Shown here in pieces: positions 43,515 to 51,318 of a DNA stretch of 64,000 nucleotides. This stretch comes from an uncultured Myxococcales bacterium. GTDB taxonomy: Bacteria > Myxococcota_A > Polyangia > Polyangiales > Polyangiaceae. Under the pieces are notes generated by a model. The model was not told where the DNA came from. It worked only from the letters and a program-made list of their open reading frames with translations, and searched no databases. A program made the position numbers and the translations under genes. Every line of letters begins with the position of its first letter. Positions within the stretch are counted from its first letter, which is position 1. The DNA lies in the NCBI GenBank assembly GCA_937902985.1, contig CALFNG010000534.1, forward strand, positions 1 to 64,000, in the 5' to 3' direction.

Positions 43515-44258
43515 ATGGCACGCGTGTGGCGCCACATCGGCGTAGGTCTGCTGTCCGCTTCGTGGATCGTCGTTCTCGCGGCCTGTCACCTCAAGCCCCA
43601 GGCCGGCGGCAAGTGCTCCAACGTCGGGCAGTACGTCTGCTCGGATCCGCAGAACGCGCTGCTCTGTCAGGACGGGACGTTCACCCCCATCGCGTGCCGC
43701 GGCCCCAAGGGCTGCGCCGGAACAGGCACGGCATCGCAGTGCGACGACGACCTCGCAAACGAAGGGGACGGCTGCCTGACGACGCTCAACGAGAACTTTG
43801 CGTGCAGCACCGACCATTCGAAGGAACTCCTCTGCAAGAACGGCAAGTTCGCCGAGGTTCGCTCGTGCAAGGGCACCAAGGCGTGCTCCATCAAGGGCGA
43901 CTCGCTCCATTGCGACGACAGCCTCGCCGACCCGGGTGATCCCTGCGTCGAAGAGGCGGGCGACGCCAATTACGCCTGCAGCCCCGACAAGGCGCTCGAG
44001 GTGGTCTGCAAGGCCGGCAAGTTCGAGCAGTCGAACAGCTGCCGCGGCCCCAAGGGCTGCTGGATCGGGGGCGACACGGTCCATTGCGACATGTCGTTCG
44101 CTCGCGAGGGCGAAATCTGCCGTCCCGTCGACAACCACTCGTGCAGCGAAGACGCCAAGAGCGAGGTGCTCTGCAGCCCGCAGATGAAGTGGTCGAAGAA
44201 GCGCGACTGCAAGCGCGAGGGCTGCAAGGTCAAAGGCAACGAGGTCTACTGCAACTGA
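43515..44258 (+). CDS. Lipoprotein with four six-cysteine repeats
   Basis: The 247-aa product has a signal peptide ending ASWIVVLAACHL, with the lipobox VLAAC, and then four ~50-residue repeats each with six cysteines: (1) GKCSNVGQYVCSDPQNALLC with CRGPKGC and CDDD; (2) DGCLTTL, FACSTD, LLCKNGKF, CKGTKAC, CDDS; (3) DPCVEEA, YACSPDK, VVCKAGKF, CRGPKGC, CDMS; (4) EICRPV, SCSED, LLC-like VLCSPQMK, CKREGC, YCN. This gives 24 cysteines, so twelve disulfides are possible. ATG 43515 follows a perfect AAGGAGGT 7 bp upstream. The repeats have no known function; an adhesion or binding role at the cell surface is likely. Confidence 0.75.
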   Translation: MARVWRHIGVGLLSASWIVVLAACHLKPQAGGKCSNVGQYVCSDPQNALLCQDGTFTPIACRGPKGCAGTGTASQCDDDLANEGDGCLTTLNENFACSTDHSKELLCKNGKFAEVRSCKGTKACSIKGDSLHCDDSLADPGDPCVEEAGDANYACSPDKALEVVCKAGKFEQSNSCRGPKGCWIGGDTVHCDMSFAREGEICRPVDNHSCSEDAKSEVLCSPQMKWSKKRDCKREGCKVKGNEVYCN

Positions 44259-44315
44259 CCGATCGGCTTGTGCGTAGGCCTCCGGGACAGTAGTGATCGG
44301 CGGAGCTCCACGCAC

Positions 44316-45962
44316 ATGGCACCGCAGGCACCGCAGGCACCGTCGTTCTCGGGCGACTCAGGACCGCCTTCCGCGACGCCACGCCGCATTGGGGTCTATG
44401 GGTGGGGCGTGGTCGCGCCGGGAGCGCGGAACGTGGCGGCCCTCGAAGCGCTGCTCGAGAGCGGCCGTTCGGCCCTTCGTACGAGCAGCGACCGCGGCCG
44501 GGCCTCGCTCGGCGGCGGGCTATTCGCGACCGGGGAGCCCGACTTCGACCTGACTGACTACGAGCCCTGGATCGCCGCCCGTCACGGGGACGCCTACCTG
44601 GCGCGCATGCGCACCAAGATGGGCGAGAACGTTCAGTTTGCGGTGGGCGCGACGATCCAGGCGCTCCAGTGCGACGAGCGGCTCGAGGGGCTGCTGAGAG
44701 GGCTCGACGACGCATGTCAGGTCTTCATCGGCTCCGGCGTGAGCGACCTGCCCGAGAGCTACCGGGCGGCCGCCTCGCTGGGCAGGGCGACGCGCGTGTG
44801 GAACCACTTCTGGGCGCAGCCTGCGCACTGCGGCGCGCGCCGTCGCTTCGAGGGCGAGCGCACGCTCCCGGCGGGCGAGACGCCTCCCCTCGATCCGGGC
44901 GCGTTGCCGGTCGACACCGAAGAGCGGGCCGACGCGCTGCGCTCGTGGGACGCGTACTGGGCCGCTCGCTCCGACGAACAGCGGGTCTTTCTCGATCGCT
45001 TCGCGGCGATCGAGAGCATGGACGCCGACGACGAAGACCACGAGAAGGCGCACCTCAACGCCATCCGCAAGCGCGTGCGGGCGCACCGTGCCCTCGTCGA
45101 CGAGGTGGGGTGCCCGCCGCCGCCTTGGACAGCCGTCAGCCCCAACCTGATCTGGAACATCCAGAATGCGGCCGCGGCCCAGATCACGATGCTGCTCGAC
45201 GTGCACGGCGCCGCGTGGGCTCCCGTCGGCGCCTGCTCGACGTTCGGGGTCGCCATCAAGTGCGGGCGCGACGCCATCCTGCGCGGCGAAGCCAAGGTGG
45301 CGATCGTCGGAACGACCGATCCACGGCCCGACGCGGCGCTCGCGGGCGCGTTCCACTCCGCGCGCGTGATGCCCGGGGTTGGCGAAGTGAACATGCCGTT
45401 CACGTCCCTGCGTGGCACGCACGTTTCGGGCGGGTCGTGCGTGTGGATCCTCGGCGACGCCGAGTGGTGCGAGGCTCGCGGCCTCGAGCCCGTGGGCGGA
45501 TACATCGAAGCCGTGGCGCTGTCGTCGGACGCGGAGCACATCATCACGCCGTCGCAGAGCGGCCCCAAGCGTGCGATCGCCCGGGCCTACCAGGAGGCGG
45601 GGATCACGGCCGCCGACGTGTCCGTCATCGATCTGCACGCCACGGGCACGCCGGGCGATCTCAACGAGCTCGCGCTCGTCGACGCGTTCATCACCGATCG
45701 CACGCGCATCACCGCGCGCAAAGGGCAGCTCGGGCACGGCATGGCCAACTCGGGCGGCTGGGAGCTCACCGCCCTGGCCCTGGGCCTCGCGCGAGGGGTG
45801 GCGTTGCCCACGGGAATCCCGGCCGACCGTCTTCACCCGCGTATCCCGAATCCGAAGGCCATCGTCACCGACGAAGCGCCGCTCGACGGCGACATCGGCG
45901 TGAAGCTGATGCTCGGAATCGGCGGCCTGACGGCCTGCGTCGTTCTCCGCCGCGCGCGCTAG
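44316..45962 (+). CDS. Long beta-ketoacyl-ACP synthase homologue
   Basis: The 548-aa thiolase-fold protein keeps the Cys-His-His triad of KAS I/II: Cys307 in GACSTFG, His441 in LHATGTPGD and His474 in GQLGHGMANSGG. It opens RRIGVYGWGVVAPG like FabF. It is about 130 residues longer than typical FabF; the extra length is an acidic, Arg-rich segment (about 155-270, including SWDAYWAARSDEQRVFL) inserted before the nucleophile. Such long KAS are found in fatty-acid and polyketide-like loci of myxobacteria. The lipid desaturase gene follows 345 bp later, in the same direction. Specificity unknown. Confidence 0.88.
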   Translation: MAPQAPQAPSFSGDSGPPSATPRRIGVYGWGVVAPGARNVAALEALLESGRSALRTSSDRGRASLGGGLFATGEPDFDLTDYEPWIAARHGDAYLARMRTKMGENVQFAVGATIQALQCDERLEGLLRGLDDACQVFIGSGVSDLPESYRAAASLGRATRVWNHFWAQPAHCGARRRFEGERTLPAGETPPLDPGALPVDTEERADALRSWDAYWAARSDEQRVFLDRFAAIESMDADDEDHEKAHLNAIRKRVRAHRALVDEVGCPPPPWTAVSPNLIWNIQNAAAAQITMLLDVHGAAWAPVGACSTFGVAIKCGRDAILRGEAKVAIVGTTDPRPDAALAGAFHSARVMPGVGEVNMPFTSLRGTHVSGGSCVWILGDAEWCEARGLEPVGGYIEAVALSSDAEHIITPSQSGPKRAIARAYQEAGITAADVSVIDLHATGTPGDLNELALVDAFITDRTRITARKGQLGHGMANSGGWELTALALGLARGVALPTGIPADRLHPRIPNPKAIVTDEAPLDGDIGVKLMLGIGGLTACVVLRRAR

Positions 45963-45988
45963 ATCAAGCGTCGGCGTCGCGGAACGAG

Positions 45989-46042
45989 CCCGTCTCGACG
46001 CTCGCCGTGCTCAACGCACGGGAAGTGCGTTTCCGCGCGGCG
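45989..46042 (+). repeat. 54-bp hairpin element, copy B (after ketoacyl synthase gene)
   Basis: CCCGTCTCGACGCTCGCCGT, then hairpin arms AACGCAC (46013-46019) and GTGCGTT (46025-46031) around GGGAA, then TTCCGCGCGGCG. It lies 27 bp after the stop of the ketoacyl synthase gene, exactly as copy A lies 27 bp after urtE. Confidence 0.75.
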
Positions 46043-46132
46043 ACCGCTGCGCCGGCCCCGTTCCGCATAGCCGACGCTTGGCCTAGACTGGGGCCCGCGC
46101 AAGGCCGGTTTCCTGGGGCGAAGAGCCGGGAC

Positions 46133-46154
46133 GAGATGGGCCGCGGCCAATCTC
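46133..46154. repeat. Minimal (arms-only) derivative of the dispersed palindromic element
   Basis: GAGATGGGCCGCGGCCAATC then TC joins the two outer ends of the elements at 14852 and 22075 (GAGATTGGCCGC and GCGGCCCATCTC in inverted form) with the middle missing. It is a near-palindrome between the ketoacyl synthase and desaturase genes. Confidence 0.65.
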
Positions 46155-46197
46155 CTCTCGTCTTTCGTGACGGCGACAGAAATCGTGACGCGCGACG

Positions 46198-46226
46198 TTG
46201 ACAGTAACGAGTGTCACAGTTATAGA
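46198..46226 (+). promoter_or_regulatory. Sigma-70-type promoter with embedded operator, upstream of desaturase
   Basis: TTGACA (46198-46203) and TATAGA (46221-46226) are separated by 17 bp. The spacer contains the inverted repeat TGACA-N8-TGTCA (46199-46203 / 46212-46216). A MerR-type regulator is encoded downstream in the same operon, and MerR proteins bind palindromes between -35 and -10, though usually with 19-20-bp spacers. The leader to ATG 46308 is about 75 nt. Confidence 0.7.
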
Positions 46227-46307
46227 TGAATCACGATAGAGAGACGCGCTAGGGCGCGCGCGAGGTGCGCGTGGCCCCTGGATGCGCGTCGAGCCCTGGA
46301 GGCGTCG

Positions 46308-47519
46308 ATGATGATCGAATCATCCCGCGCGAGTGCCATTTTGTGCGCTCCGCCAAGCATCACTGTTCTCAACGATTCCGAGGCCCGCCCGGACCCGACC
46401 CGCGAGGAGACGTACCGTCGGTTCGGCGATGAGCTCGACGACGTCAAACGCCGCGCGTTGTCGCGCGTGGGGGCCGAAGACGTCACGTACGTTCGTCGGT
46501 TGAACCGCTTCTCGCGCGGCATGGAGATCGCCGGCCGCCTGCTCATCATGCTGAGCCCCGAGCCCACCACCTTTTTTCTCGGGGTGGGCGCGCTCTGGGT
46601 GCACAAGCAGCTGCAGTCGACCGAGATCGGTCACACGGCGCTTCACGGTGCTTACGACCGCCTGCCGGGAGCCAAGGCGTTCGCCTCGAAGACGTTCCGC
46701 TGGGATACGCCCATCGACGAGGCGTCGTGGCGCCTGGCGCACAACGTTCGCCACCACGGGAACACGAACGTTGCCGGCAAGGACCCCGACACCGACTTCG
46801 GCCCCGTGCGGCTGACGACCCAGACGGAGCACACGGCGTTCCACCGGTTCCAGCTCGCGTTCGCTCTCGGGATCATTTTTCCGCTCTTCGCGTTCACCAT
46901 CAACACGCACGTCACCGGGCTGAGCGAGGCCCTCGCGCCGGAGGGACGGCCGCTTCACTTCTTGCCCGACCGTTCGACGGCCAGCCGCCGCGCCGCGACG
47001 AAGAGGGCGCTACGAAAGTACGTGCCGTATTACCTCTACAACTTCGTTCTCTTCCCGCTGCTCGCCGGGCCCTTCTTCTTGAAGGTGCTGCTGGGCAACG
47101 TGCTGGCCGAGGTGATGCGCGACATCTACTCGGCGTGCACGATCTTCTGCGGCCACGTGGGCCACGACGTGAAGAGCTACCCGGCCGGCACGCGCGCTCA
47201 CGGTCGGGGCCAGTGGTACGCGATGCAGATCGCATCGACGAACAACTACGAGGTCAGCCGCCCCATCTCGGTGCTCTGCGGAGGGCTCGACCGGCAGATC
47301 GAGCATCACCTGTTCCCTACGCTCCCGCCGCAACGACTGCGCGAGATCGCGCCGGACGTGCGCGCCATCTGCGAACGCCACGGTATCGAGTACAAGACGG
47401 ACACCTGGGGCCGGACGCTCAAGAAAGCCCTGACGCACATCGGAAACCTGGCGCGCAACGCCCCGCCCGGCGGGAGGGTGAGCGCCGGATTGAGCGAGAT
47501 CGTTCGCGAGATGTCCTGA
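46308..47519 (+). CDS. Membrane fatty acid desaturase
   Basis: The 403-aa diiron desaturase has the three His boxes: GHTALHG (108-114), HNVRHH (145-150) and QIEHH (330-334), the last with the Gln of front-end/acyl-lipid desaturases (Q-x-x-H-H). Hydrophobic pairs lie around 80-100 and 185-205 and 240-265. It introduces double bonds into membrane acyl chains. A MerR-family gene starts on its stop codon (TGATG), so regulator and enzyme are coupled. Upstream is a clear TTGACA-N17-TATAGA promoter with an operator-like palindrome. The exact position of desaturation is not deducible. Confidence 0.92.
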   Translation: MMIESSRASAILCAPPSITVLNDSEARPDPTREETYRRFGDELDDVKRRALSRVGAEDVTYVRRLNRFSRGMEIAGRLLIMLSPEPTTFFLGVGALWVHKQLQSTEIGHTALHGAYDRLPGAKAFASKTFRWDTPIDEASWRLAHNVRHHGNTNVAGKDPDTDFGPVRLTTQTEHTAFHRFQLAFALGIIFPLFAFTINTHVTGLSEALAPEGRPLHFLPDRSTASRRAATKRALRKYVPYYLYNFVLFPLLAGPFFLKVLLGNVLAEVMRDIYSACTIFCGHVGHDVKSYPAGTRAHGRGQWYAMQIASTNNYEVSRPISVLCGGLDRQIEHHLFPTLPPQRLREIAPDVRAICERHGIEYKTDTWGRTLKKALTHIGNLARNAPPGGRVSAGLSEIVREMS

Positions 47520-48334
47520 TGCTGCTAGAAGTGTCAACCACGCCGGACATGAGCACGACCGCCGAGCCGAACAAGTCCTCGTCGGCGTCGGCGTCCGAGT
47601 ACACGATCGACGAGCTCGCGGCCGCGGCCAAGGTCCCGAGTCGCACGATTCGTTTCTACCAGTCGCGCGGCGCGCTCATGCCTCCCGAGATCCGCGGGCG
47701 CGTGGCCTTCTACGGGCCCCCGCACCTCGATCGCCTCAAGCTCATCGCGCAGCTGCAAGACCGTGGGCTCCGCATCGACGCGATCCGCGACCTCTTGACC
47801 AGCATCGATCGCGGCGAGGTCGATCTCGCCGAGTGGCTCGGCGTCGAGCAGCAGGTGCAGGCGCCGTGGGCGAACGACCAGCCGCGAACGGTGACCGAAG
47901 ACGAGCTCTACGAGCTCGCCGGGTCGCGGCGCCCCGCTCTCGTCGCTGATCTCCTGCGAAACAAGATGATCGAGCGTCACGGCGACGTTTATCTCGTGCA
48001 GAGCCCGGCGCTCCTCTCCATCGCGATGCGCCTCGAGGGCATCGGCGTCGATCTCGTGACGGCCCGGCGCGCCGAAGAGACGGTCCGCAAACACGTGGGC
48101 CGTGCGTCGAGCGAGCTCGTCGAGATGTTCGTCCAGGGCTTCGGCGACGGCGCCATCGCTCCACGCGAGTTCGGTCCAGGCTTCACCGCCCTCCGCTCGC
48201 TGGGAATGGACGCCGTGCGCATCATCTTCGGCCGGGCCATGGAGCAAGAGCTCCGCAAGCTCTACGAATCCGGCGCCCTGGCCAAGATCCCGGGCCGCGC
48301 CCACCGCGCCCAGCGCGCTCGCAAGCACCGGTAG
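47519..48334 (+). CDS. MerR-family transcriptional regulator
   Basis: The 271-aa protein has an N-terminal MerR winged helix: YTIDELAAAAKVPSRTIRFYQSRG region (split as YTIDELAAAAKVPSRTI and RFYQSRGALMPPEI), then HLDRLKLIAQLQDRGLRI. The C-terminal domain (~150 aa) is not recognised and may bind lipid or an acyl-CoA. The start at ATG 47519 overlaps the desaturase stop; ATG 47549 is an alternative. By position it should control the desaturase promoter at 46198, probably in response to membrane state. Confidence 0.9.
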   Translation: MLLEVSTTPDMSTTAEPNKSSSASASEYTIDELAAAAKVPSRTIRFYQSRGALMPPEIRGRVAFYGPPHLDRLKLIAQLQDRGLRIDAIRDLLTSIDRGEVDLAEWLGVEQQVQAPWANDQPRTVTEDELYELAGSRRPALVADLLRNKMIERHGDVYLVQSPALLSIAMRLEGIGVDLVTARRAEETVRKHVGRASSELVEMFVQGFGDGAIAPREFGPGFTALRSLGMDAVRIIFGRAMEQELRKLYESGALAKIPGRAHRAQRARKHR

Positions 48335-48361
48335 CCCGCGCCGCGGTTTCTCCCGGGCTAC
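48331..48361. terminator. Bidirectional terminator hairpin containing both convergent stop codons
   Basis: GTAGCCCG (48331-48338) and CGGGCTAC (48354-48361) form a perfect 8-bp stem with a 15-nt loop. The left arm carries the TAG of the MerR gene (48332-48334) and the right arm the complement of the TAG of the convergent epimerase gene (48358-48360). There is no T-run. Confidence 0.6.
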
Positions 48362-49350
48362 GAATCGAGGAGGTTTTCGGCTTTCAGCCAGTCGTAGGAT
48401 TCGCGGAGCATGTCGGCGAGCGGGACGGGGGCGTAGCCGAGCTCGTGGATGGCTTTGTCGCTCTTGAAGTAGTGCGGTGCCGCCGTCGACACGGCGATCT
48501 CGGGGGTGACCTGCGGAGCGCGCCGGGTCACGTGGGAACCCCACTGCGAGACGCGCCCGAACGCGCGCATCACCCACGGCGGGATGGGGCGCGACGGCAC
48601 CTTGCGCCCGGTGAGCGTCCCGATGATCCGGATCACGTCGAGGTAGCTCGCGTCGACGCCCCCGAGCAGGTAGCGGTCGCCCACGCGGCCCTCGTCGACC
48701 GCGGCGATATGCGCGCGCGCGACCTGGTCGCCGCTCGCCCAGCTTCCAGCGCCTGCGGGCACGCCCGGCAGCTTCTTCTGGTGCACGGCGCGTATGAGCC
48801 GCGCCCATCCGGTCACGTCGTAGCGACCGAGAACGTGCCCGGGGTTCATGATCACGGCTCGTAGCCCGCGCGAGATGCCCCTTTCGACCTCGAGCTCGCC
48901 CTCGTACTTCGTCCGCACGTAGTTGATCGAGGAGTCGCGAGCGTTCGACTCCGCGCCTTCGTCGAACGGATTGACCGCCTGGTCCCCCCACGACGCGACG
49001 CTCGACGTATGAACGAGGAAGCGAGCCTCCTTCTTGATCGCGGCGTCGACGACGATGGCCGTGCCGGTCACGTTGACCCGCGTCTGCTCGGCGTCGCCGC
49101 CCGACCAGAGGTTCGTGTTGCCCGCGATGTGGAAGATCGCGGCACACCCGGGAGGCATCCCCTTGCCGATCGATCTGGCGTCGGTGACCGACCCCACCAC
49201 CAGCTCGGCGCCGTAGGCCTTCAGGTGACGGACGTCGGCCGAAGGACGATGCAGGGCCGTGACGTGCCATCCGCTCGAGGTCAGCTGCTCGACGACATGA
49301 CGACCGATGAACCCCGTCCCCCCGGTCACGAAGGCCGTTCTACGCACCAC
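48358..49350 (-). CDS. NAD(P)-dependent epimerase/dehydratase (extended SDR)
   Basis: The 330-aa SDR has the nucleotide motif TGGTGFIGRHV, HIAGNTNLWSGGD and SINYVRTKYEGE with the catalytic Tyr and Lys (YxxxK), NPGHVLGRYD and a C-terminal substrate domain. It resembles dihydroflavonol-reductase/3-beta-HSD-like epimerases of bacterial sterol or polyketide loci. The GTG at 49350 opens it. A possible small gene ends 24 bp upstream. Confidence 0.9.
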   Translation of the reverse strand: MVRRTAFVTGGTGFIGRHVVEQLTSSGWHVTALHRPSADVRHLKAYGAELVVGSVTDARSIGKGMPPGCAAIFHIAGNTNLWSGGDAEQTRVNVTGTAIVVDAAIKKEARFLVHTSSVASWGDQAVNPFDEGAESNARDSSINYVRTKYEGELEVERGISRGLRAVIMNPGHVLGRYDVTGWARLIRAVHQKKLPGVPAGAGSWASGDQVARAHIAAVDEGRVGDRYLLGGVDASYLDVIRIIGTLTGRKVPSRPIPPWVMRAFGRVSQWGSHVTRRAPQVTPEIAVSTAAPHYFKSDKAIHELGYAPVPLADMLRESYDWLKAENLLDS

Positions 49351-49374
49351 CGAACCTTACACGCGGGCGACGGT

Positions 49375-49563
49375 TCAGTCCCAGCCTGCGTCGACCGCGG
49401 CCAGCTCGTCGTTCGGTTCGGACTCGATGGGGGACGCGTGCACTTCGTGCTCGAGATCTTCGCCGGGACCTTCGGTCAGGGGGATGACGACGGCGATGTC
49501 TTGCCGGGGCCCTTCGGGGCTGCGCGACTTTCGAGCGCGCGGCGGTCGCGAGCGTCGGGACAT
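49375..49563 (-). CDS. Small protein with basic N-terminus and acidic C-terminus
   Basis: A 62-residue ORF (MSRRSRPPRARKSRSPEGP, then PLTEGPGEDLEHEVHASP and EPNDELAAVDAGWD) has a good ribosome site (GAGGAAGGTGG) before ATG 49563 and lies just before the epimerase gene on the same strand. A three-fold 10-bp repeat occurs 15 bp upstream. I do not recognise the family; it may be a small regulator or unstructured protein. Confidence 0.5.
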   Translation of the reverse strand: MSRRSRPPRARKSRSPEGPRQDIAVVIPLTEGPGEDLEHEVHASPIESEPNDELAAVDAGWD

Positions 49564-49578
49564 GGGCCACCACCTTCC

Positions 49579-49608
49579 TCTGGAACCGTCTGGAACCGTC
49601 TGGAACCG
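49579..49608. repeat. Three 10-bp direct repeats (TCTGGAACCG)
   Basis: TCTGGAACCG occurs three times in tandem with a 10-bp (one helical turn) period. On the minus strand this is CGGTTCCAGA x3, immediately before the small ORF and its ribosome site, so it looks like a multimeric operator or a promoter-region repeat. Confidence 0.75.
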
Positions 49609-49620
49609 AAGACATCATGG

Positions 49621-49639
49621 TACCTGTCGCAGGCAGGTA
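49621..49639. promoter_or_regulatory. Inverted repeat TACCTG-N7-CAGGTA
   Basis: Perfect 6-bp arms at 49621-49626 and 49634-49639, 12 bp beyond the three-fold repeat and 137 bp before the divergent GMC gene. Operator-like; no regulator is known. Confidence 0.4.
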
Positions 49640-49775
49640 GCCAAGGACTTATCGAAGTCTCACGGCGCGCAACCGCGCCGGCCGTATCGGGATCATACAG
49701 CCATTCTGGCTCTTTCCGGCCCCACGGTTCGACGCACCTGCGCGGAGGCGCCGCCTCGCGTTAGGCTGCGCCCCC

Positions 49776-51305
49776 ATGGAAGCGAAGACGATCGTGGTCG
49801 GCGCCGGGTCATCGGGTGCCGTGATCGCCGCCCGCGCGACGGAGGACGCGGGACGCGAGGTGCTGCTCGTCGAGGCCGGCCCCGACTACCCTTCCGGGGA
49901 CTTGCCCCCGGACCTCGTCGACGGCACGCGCAACTCGATGCGCCGTCATGACTGGGGTCACCTTCATCGCGCGCGGCCCGGACGCCGCATGCTCTTCTGG
50001 TTTCCGCGCGGGCGCGTCGTCGGCGGCTCGTCCGCGGTGAACACGTGCATCGCCCTCCGCGGTCAGCCGGCCGATTACGACGAGTGGGCATCTCGCGGTC
50101 TCCGCGACTGGGGATGGGACGCTTGCTTGCCGGCGTTCAAGCGTCTCGAGAACGACCTCGACGTTCGCAGCGCGTGGCACTCCCAGGACGGGCCGGTCCC
50201 GATTCGGCGCCACCCTGCGAGCGAGCTCGTTCGCTGGCAGGCGCTCTTTCTCGACGCTTGCAAGGCGCTCGGCTTTCCGCGTGCCGACGACTCGAACGAT
50301 CCGACGGCCACCGGCTGGGGGCCGCACGCCATGAACAAGGTGGGCGGCGAGCGTATGAGCGTCGCCCGCTGCTACCTCACGGCGCCGGTTCGCGCCCGCG
50401 CGAACCTTCGCATCCAGCCGCTGACGATCGTGCGCCGCGTGCTCTTCGAGGGCCGGCGGGTCCGTGGGCTCGAAGTCGAGACGCAGGGGCGGGTCAGCGT
50501 CATCGTGTCTCGCCGCGTGGTGTTGTGCGCCGGCGCCACCGCGACGCCGGGGATCCTCCTGCGCTCCGGGATCGGTCCACGCCGCTCCGTCGAGCGCGTC
50601 GGCGCAGATCCGGTGATGGAGCTCCCCGCGGTGGGCGCGCGGCTCCTCGACCATCCCGGTGTCGCGATCTTCTTGAGGCCCAGGCGGTCGCTCCATCAAA
50701 CGATGCGCGACCCGCTCATCCAGACGGTGCTCCGCTACACGTCGTCGAAGGCGAGCTCCTGCCCCAACGACATGATCCTGCAGCCGGGCTCCGTATTGCC
50801 CCTTCCGTTCATGACGCTGCCGCTCGTCAGCTTGATGTGCAGCGTCGGCAAGCCTCGGGGCTTCGGTACGATCGAGTTCACGTCGCCCGATCCCCGGGTT
50901 CGCCCGCAGATCGAGTCCCGTCTCCTGGTCGACGACCAGGACCGGCACCGCGCCGTCGAGGCGATGCGGCTGGCGGCGGATCTCGCCGAGACCGCGCCGA
51001 TGCGCGGGGAGGCGACCTTCTTCTGGCCGCCCGGCCGGGCCGTGGCGAGCGAGACGAAGATGCGCACGTGGATCGGCCGCATCTGCGACTCCGGCTACCA
51101 CCCGTGCGGCACCGTGCCGATGGGAGCCGACGACGCGAGAGACACGGACGCCGCGACCGACGGACGCGGTCGCGTCCGAGGGGTCGAGGGCCTCTGGGTC
51201 GCCGACGCGAGCCTGATGCCCACGATCCCGAGCGCCAATACGAACTTGACGACCATCATGATGGGCGAGCGCTTCGGCGAGTGGATGAAGACCGGGCAAA
51301 TGTAG
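49776..51305 (+). CDS. GMC-family FAD oxidoreductase (choline-dehydrogenase-like)
   Basis: The 509-aa flavoprotein shows the FAD-binding VVGAGSSGAVIAARA, the GMC signature GRVVGGSSAVNTCIALRGQP (PROSITE pattern 1 type), AGATATPGILLRSGIGP, and the C-terminal catalytic HPCGTVPMG and DASLMPTIPSANTNLTTIM. Active-site His sits in YHPCG and a second Asn/His in SANTNLT. GMC enzymes oxidise alcohols; specificity is not readable. It is divergent from the small ORF/epimerase pair. Confidence 0.93.
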   Translation: MEAKTIVVGAGSSGAVIAARATEDAGREVLLVEAGPDYPSGDLPPDLVDGTRNSMRRHDWGHLHRARPGRRMLFWFPRGRVVGGSSAVNTCIALRGQPADYDEWASRGLRDWGWDACLPAFKRLENDLDVRSAWHSQDGPVPIRRHPASELVRWQALFLDACKALGFPRADDSNDPTATGWGPHAMNKVGGERMSVARCYLTAPVRARANLRIQPLTIVRRVLFEGRRVRGLEVETQGRVSVIVSRRVVLCAGATATPGILLRSGIGPRRSVERVGADPVMELPAVGARLLDHPGVAIFLRPRRSLHQTMRDPLIQTVLRYTSSKASSCPNDMILQPGSVLPLPFMTLPLVSLMCSVGKPRGFGTIEFTSPDPRVRPQIESRLLVDDQDRHRAVEAMRLAADLAETAPMRGEATFFWPPGRAVASETKMRTWIGRICDSGYHPCGTVPMGADDARDTDAATDGRGRVRGVEGLWVADASLMPTIPSANTNLTTIMMGERFGEWMKTGQM

Positions 51306-51318
51306 CGTCTGGACCCTT

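Larger units (their letters stand above)
45963..46307. other. 345-bp intergenic stretch between the ketoacyl synthase and desaturase genes
   Basis: Contains, in order, the hairpin element copy B (45989), the arms-only palindrome (46133) and the desaturase promoter (46198). No additional gene is supported. Confidence 0.7.
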
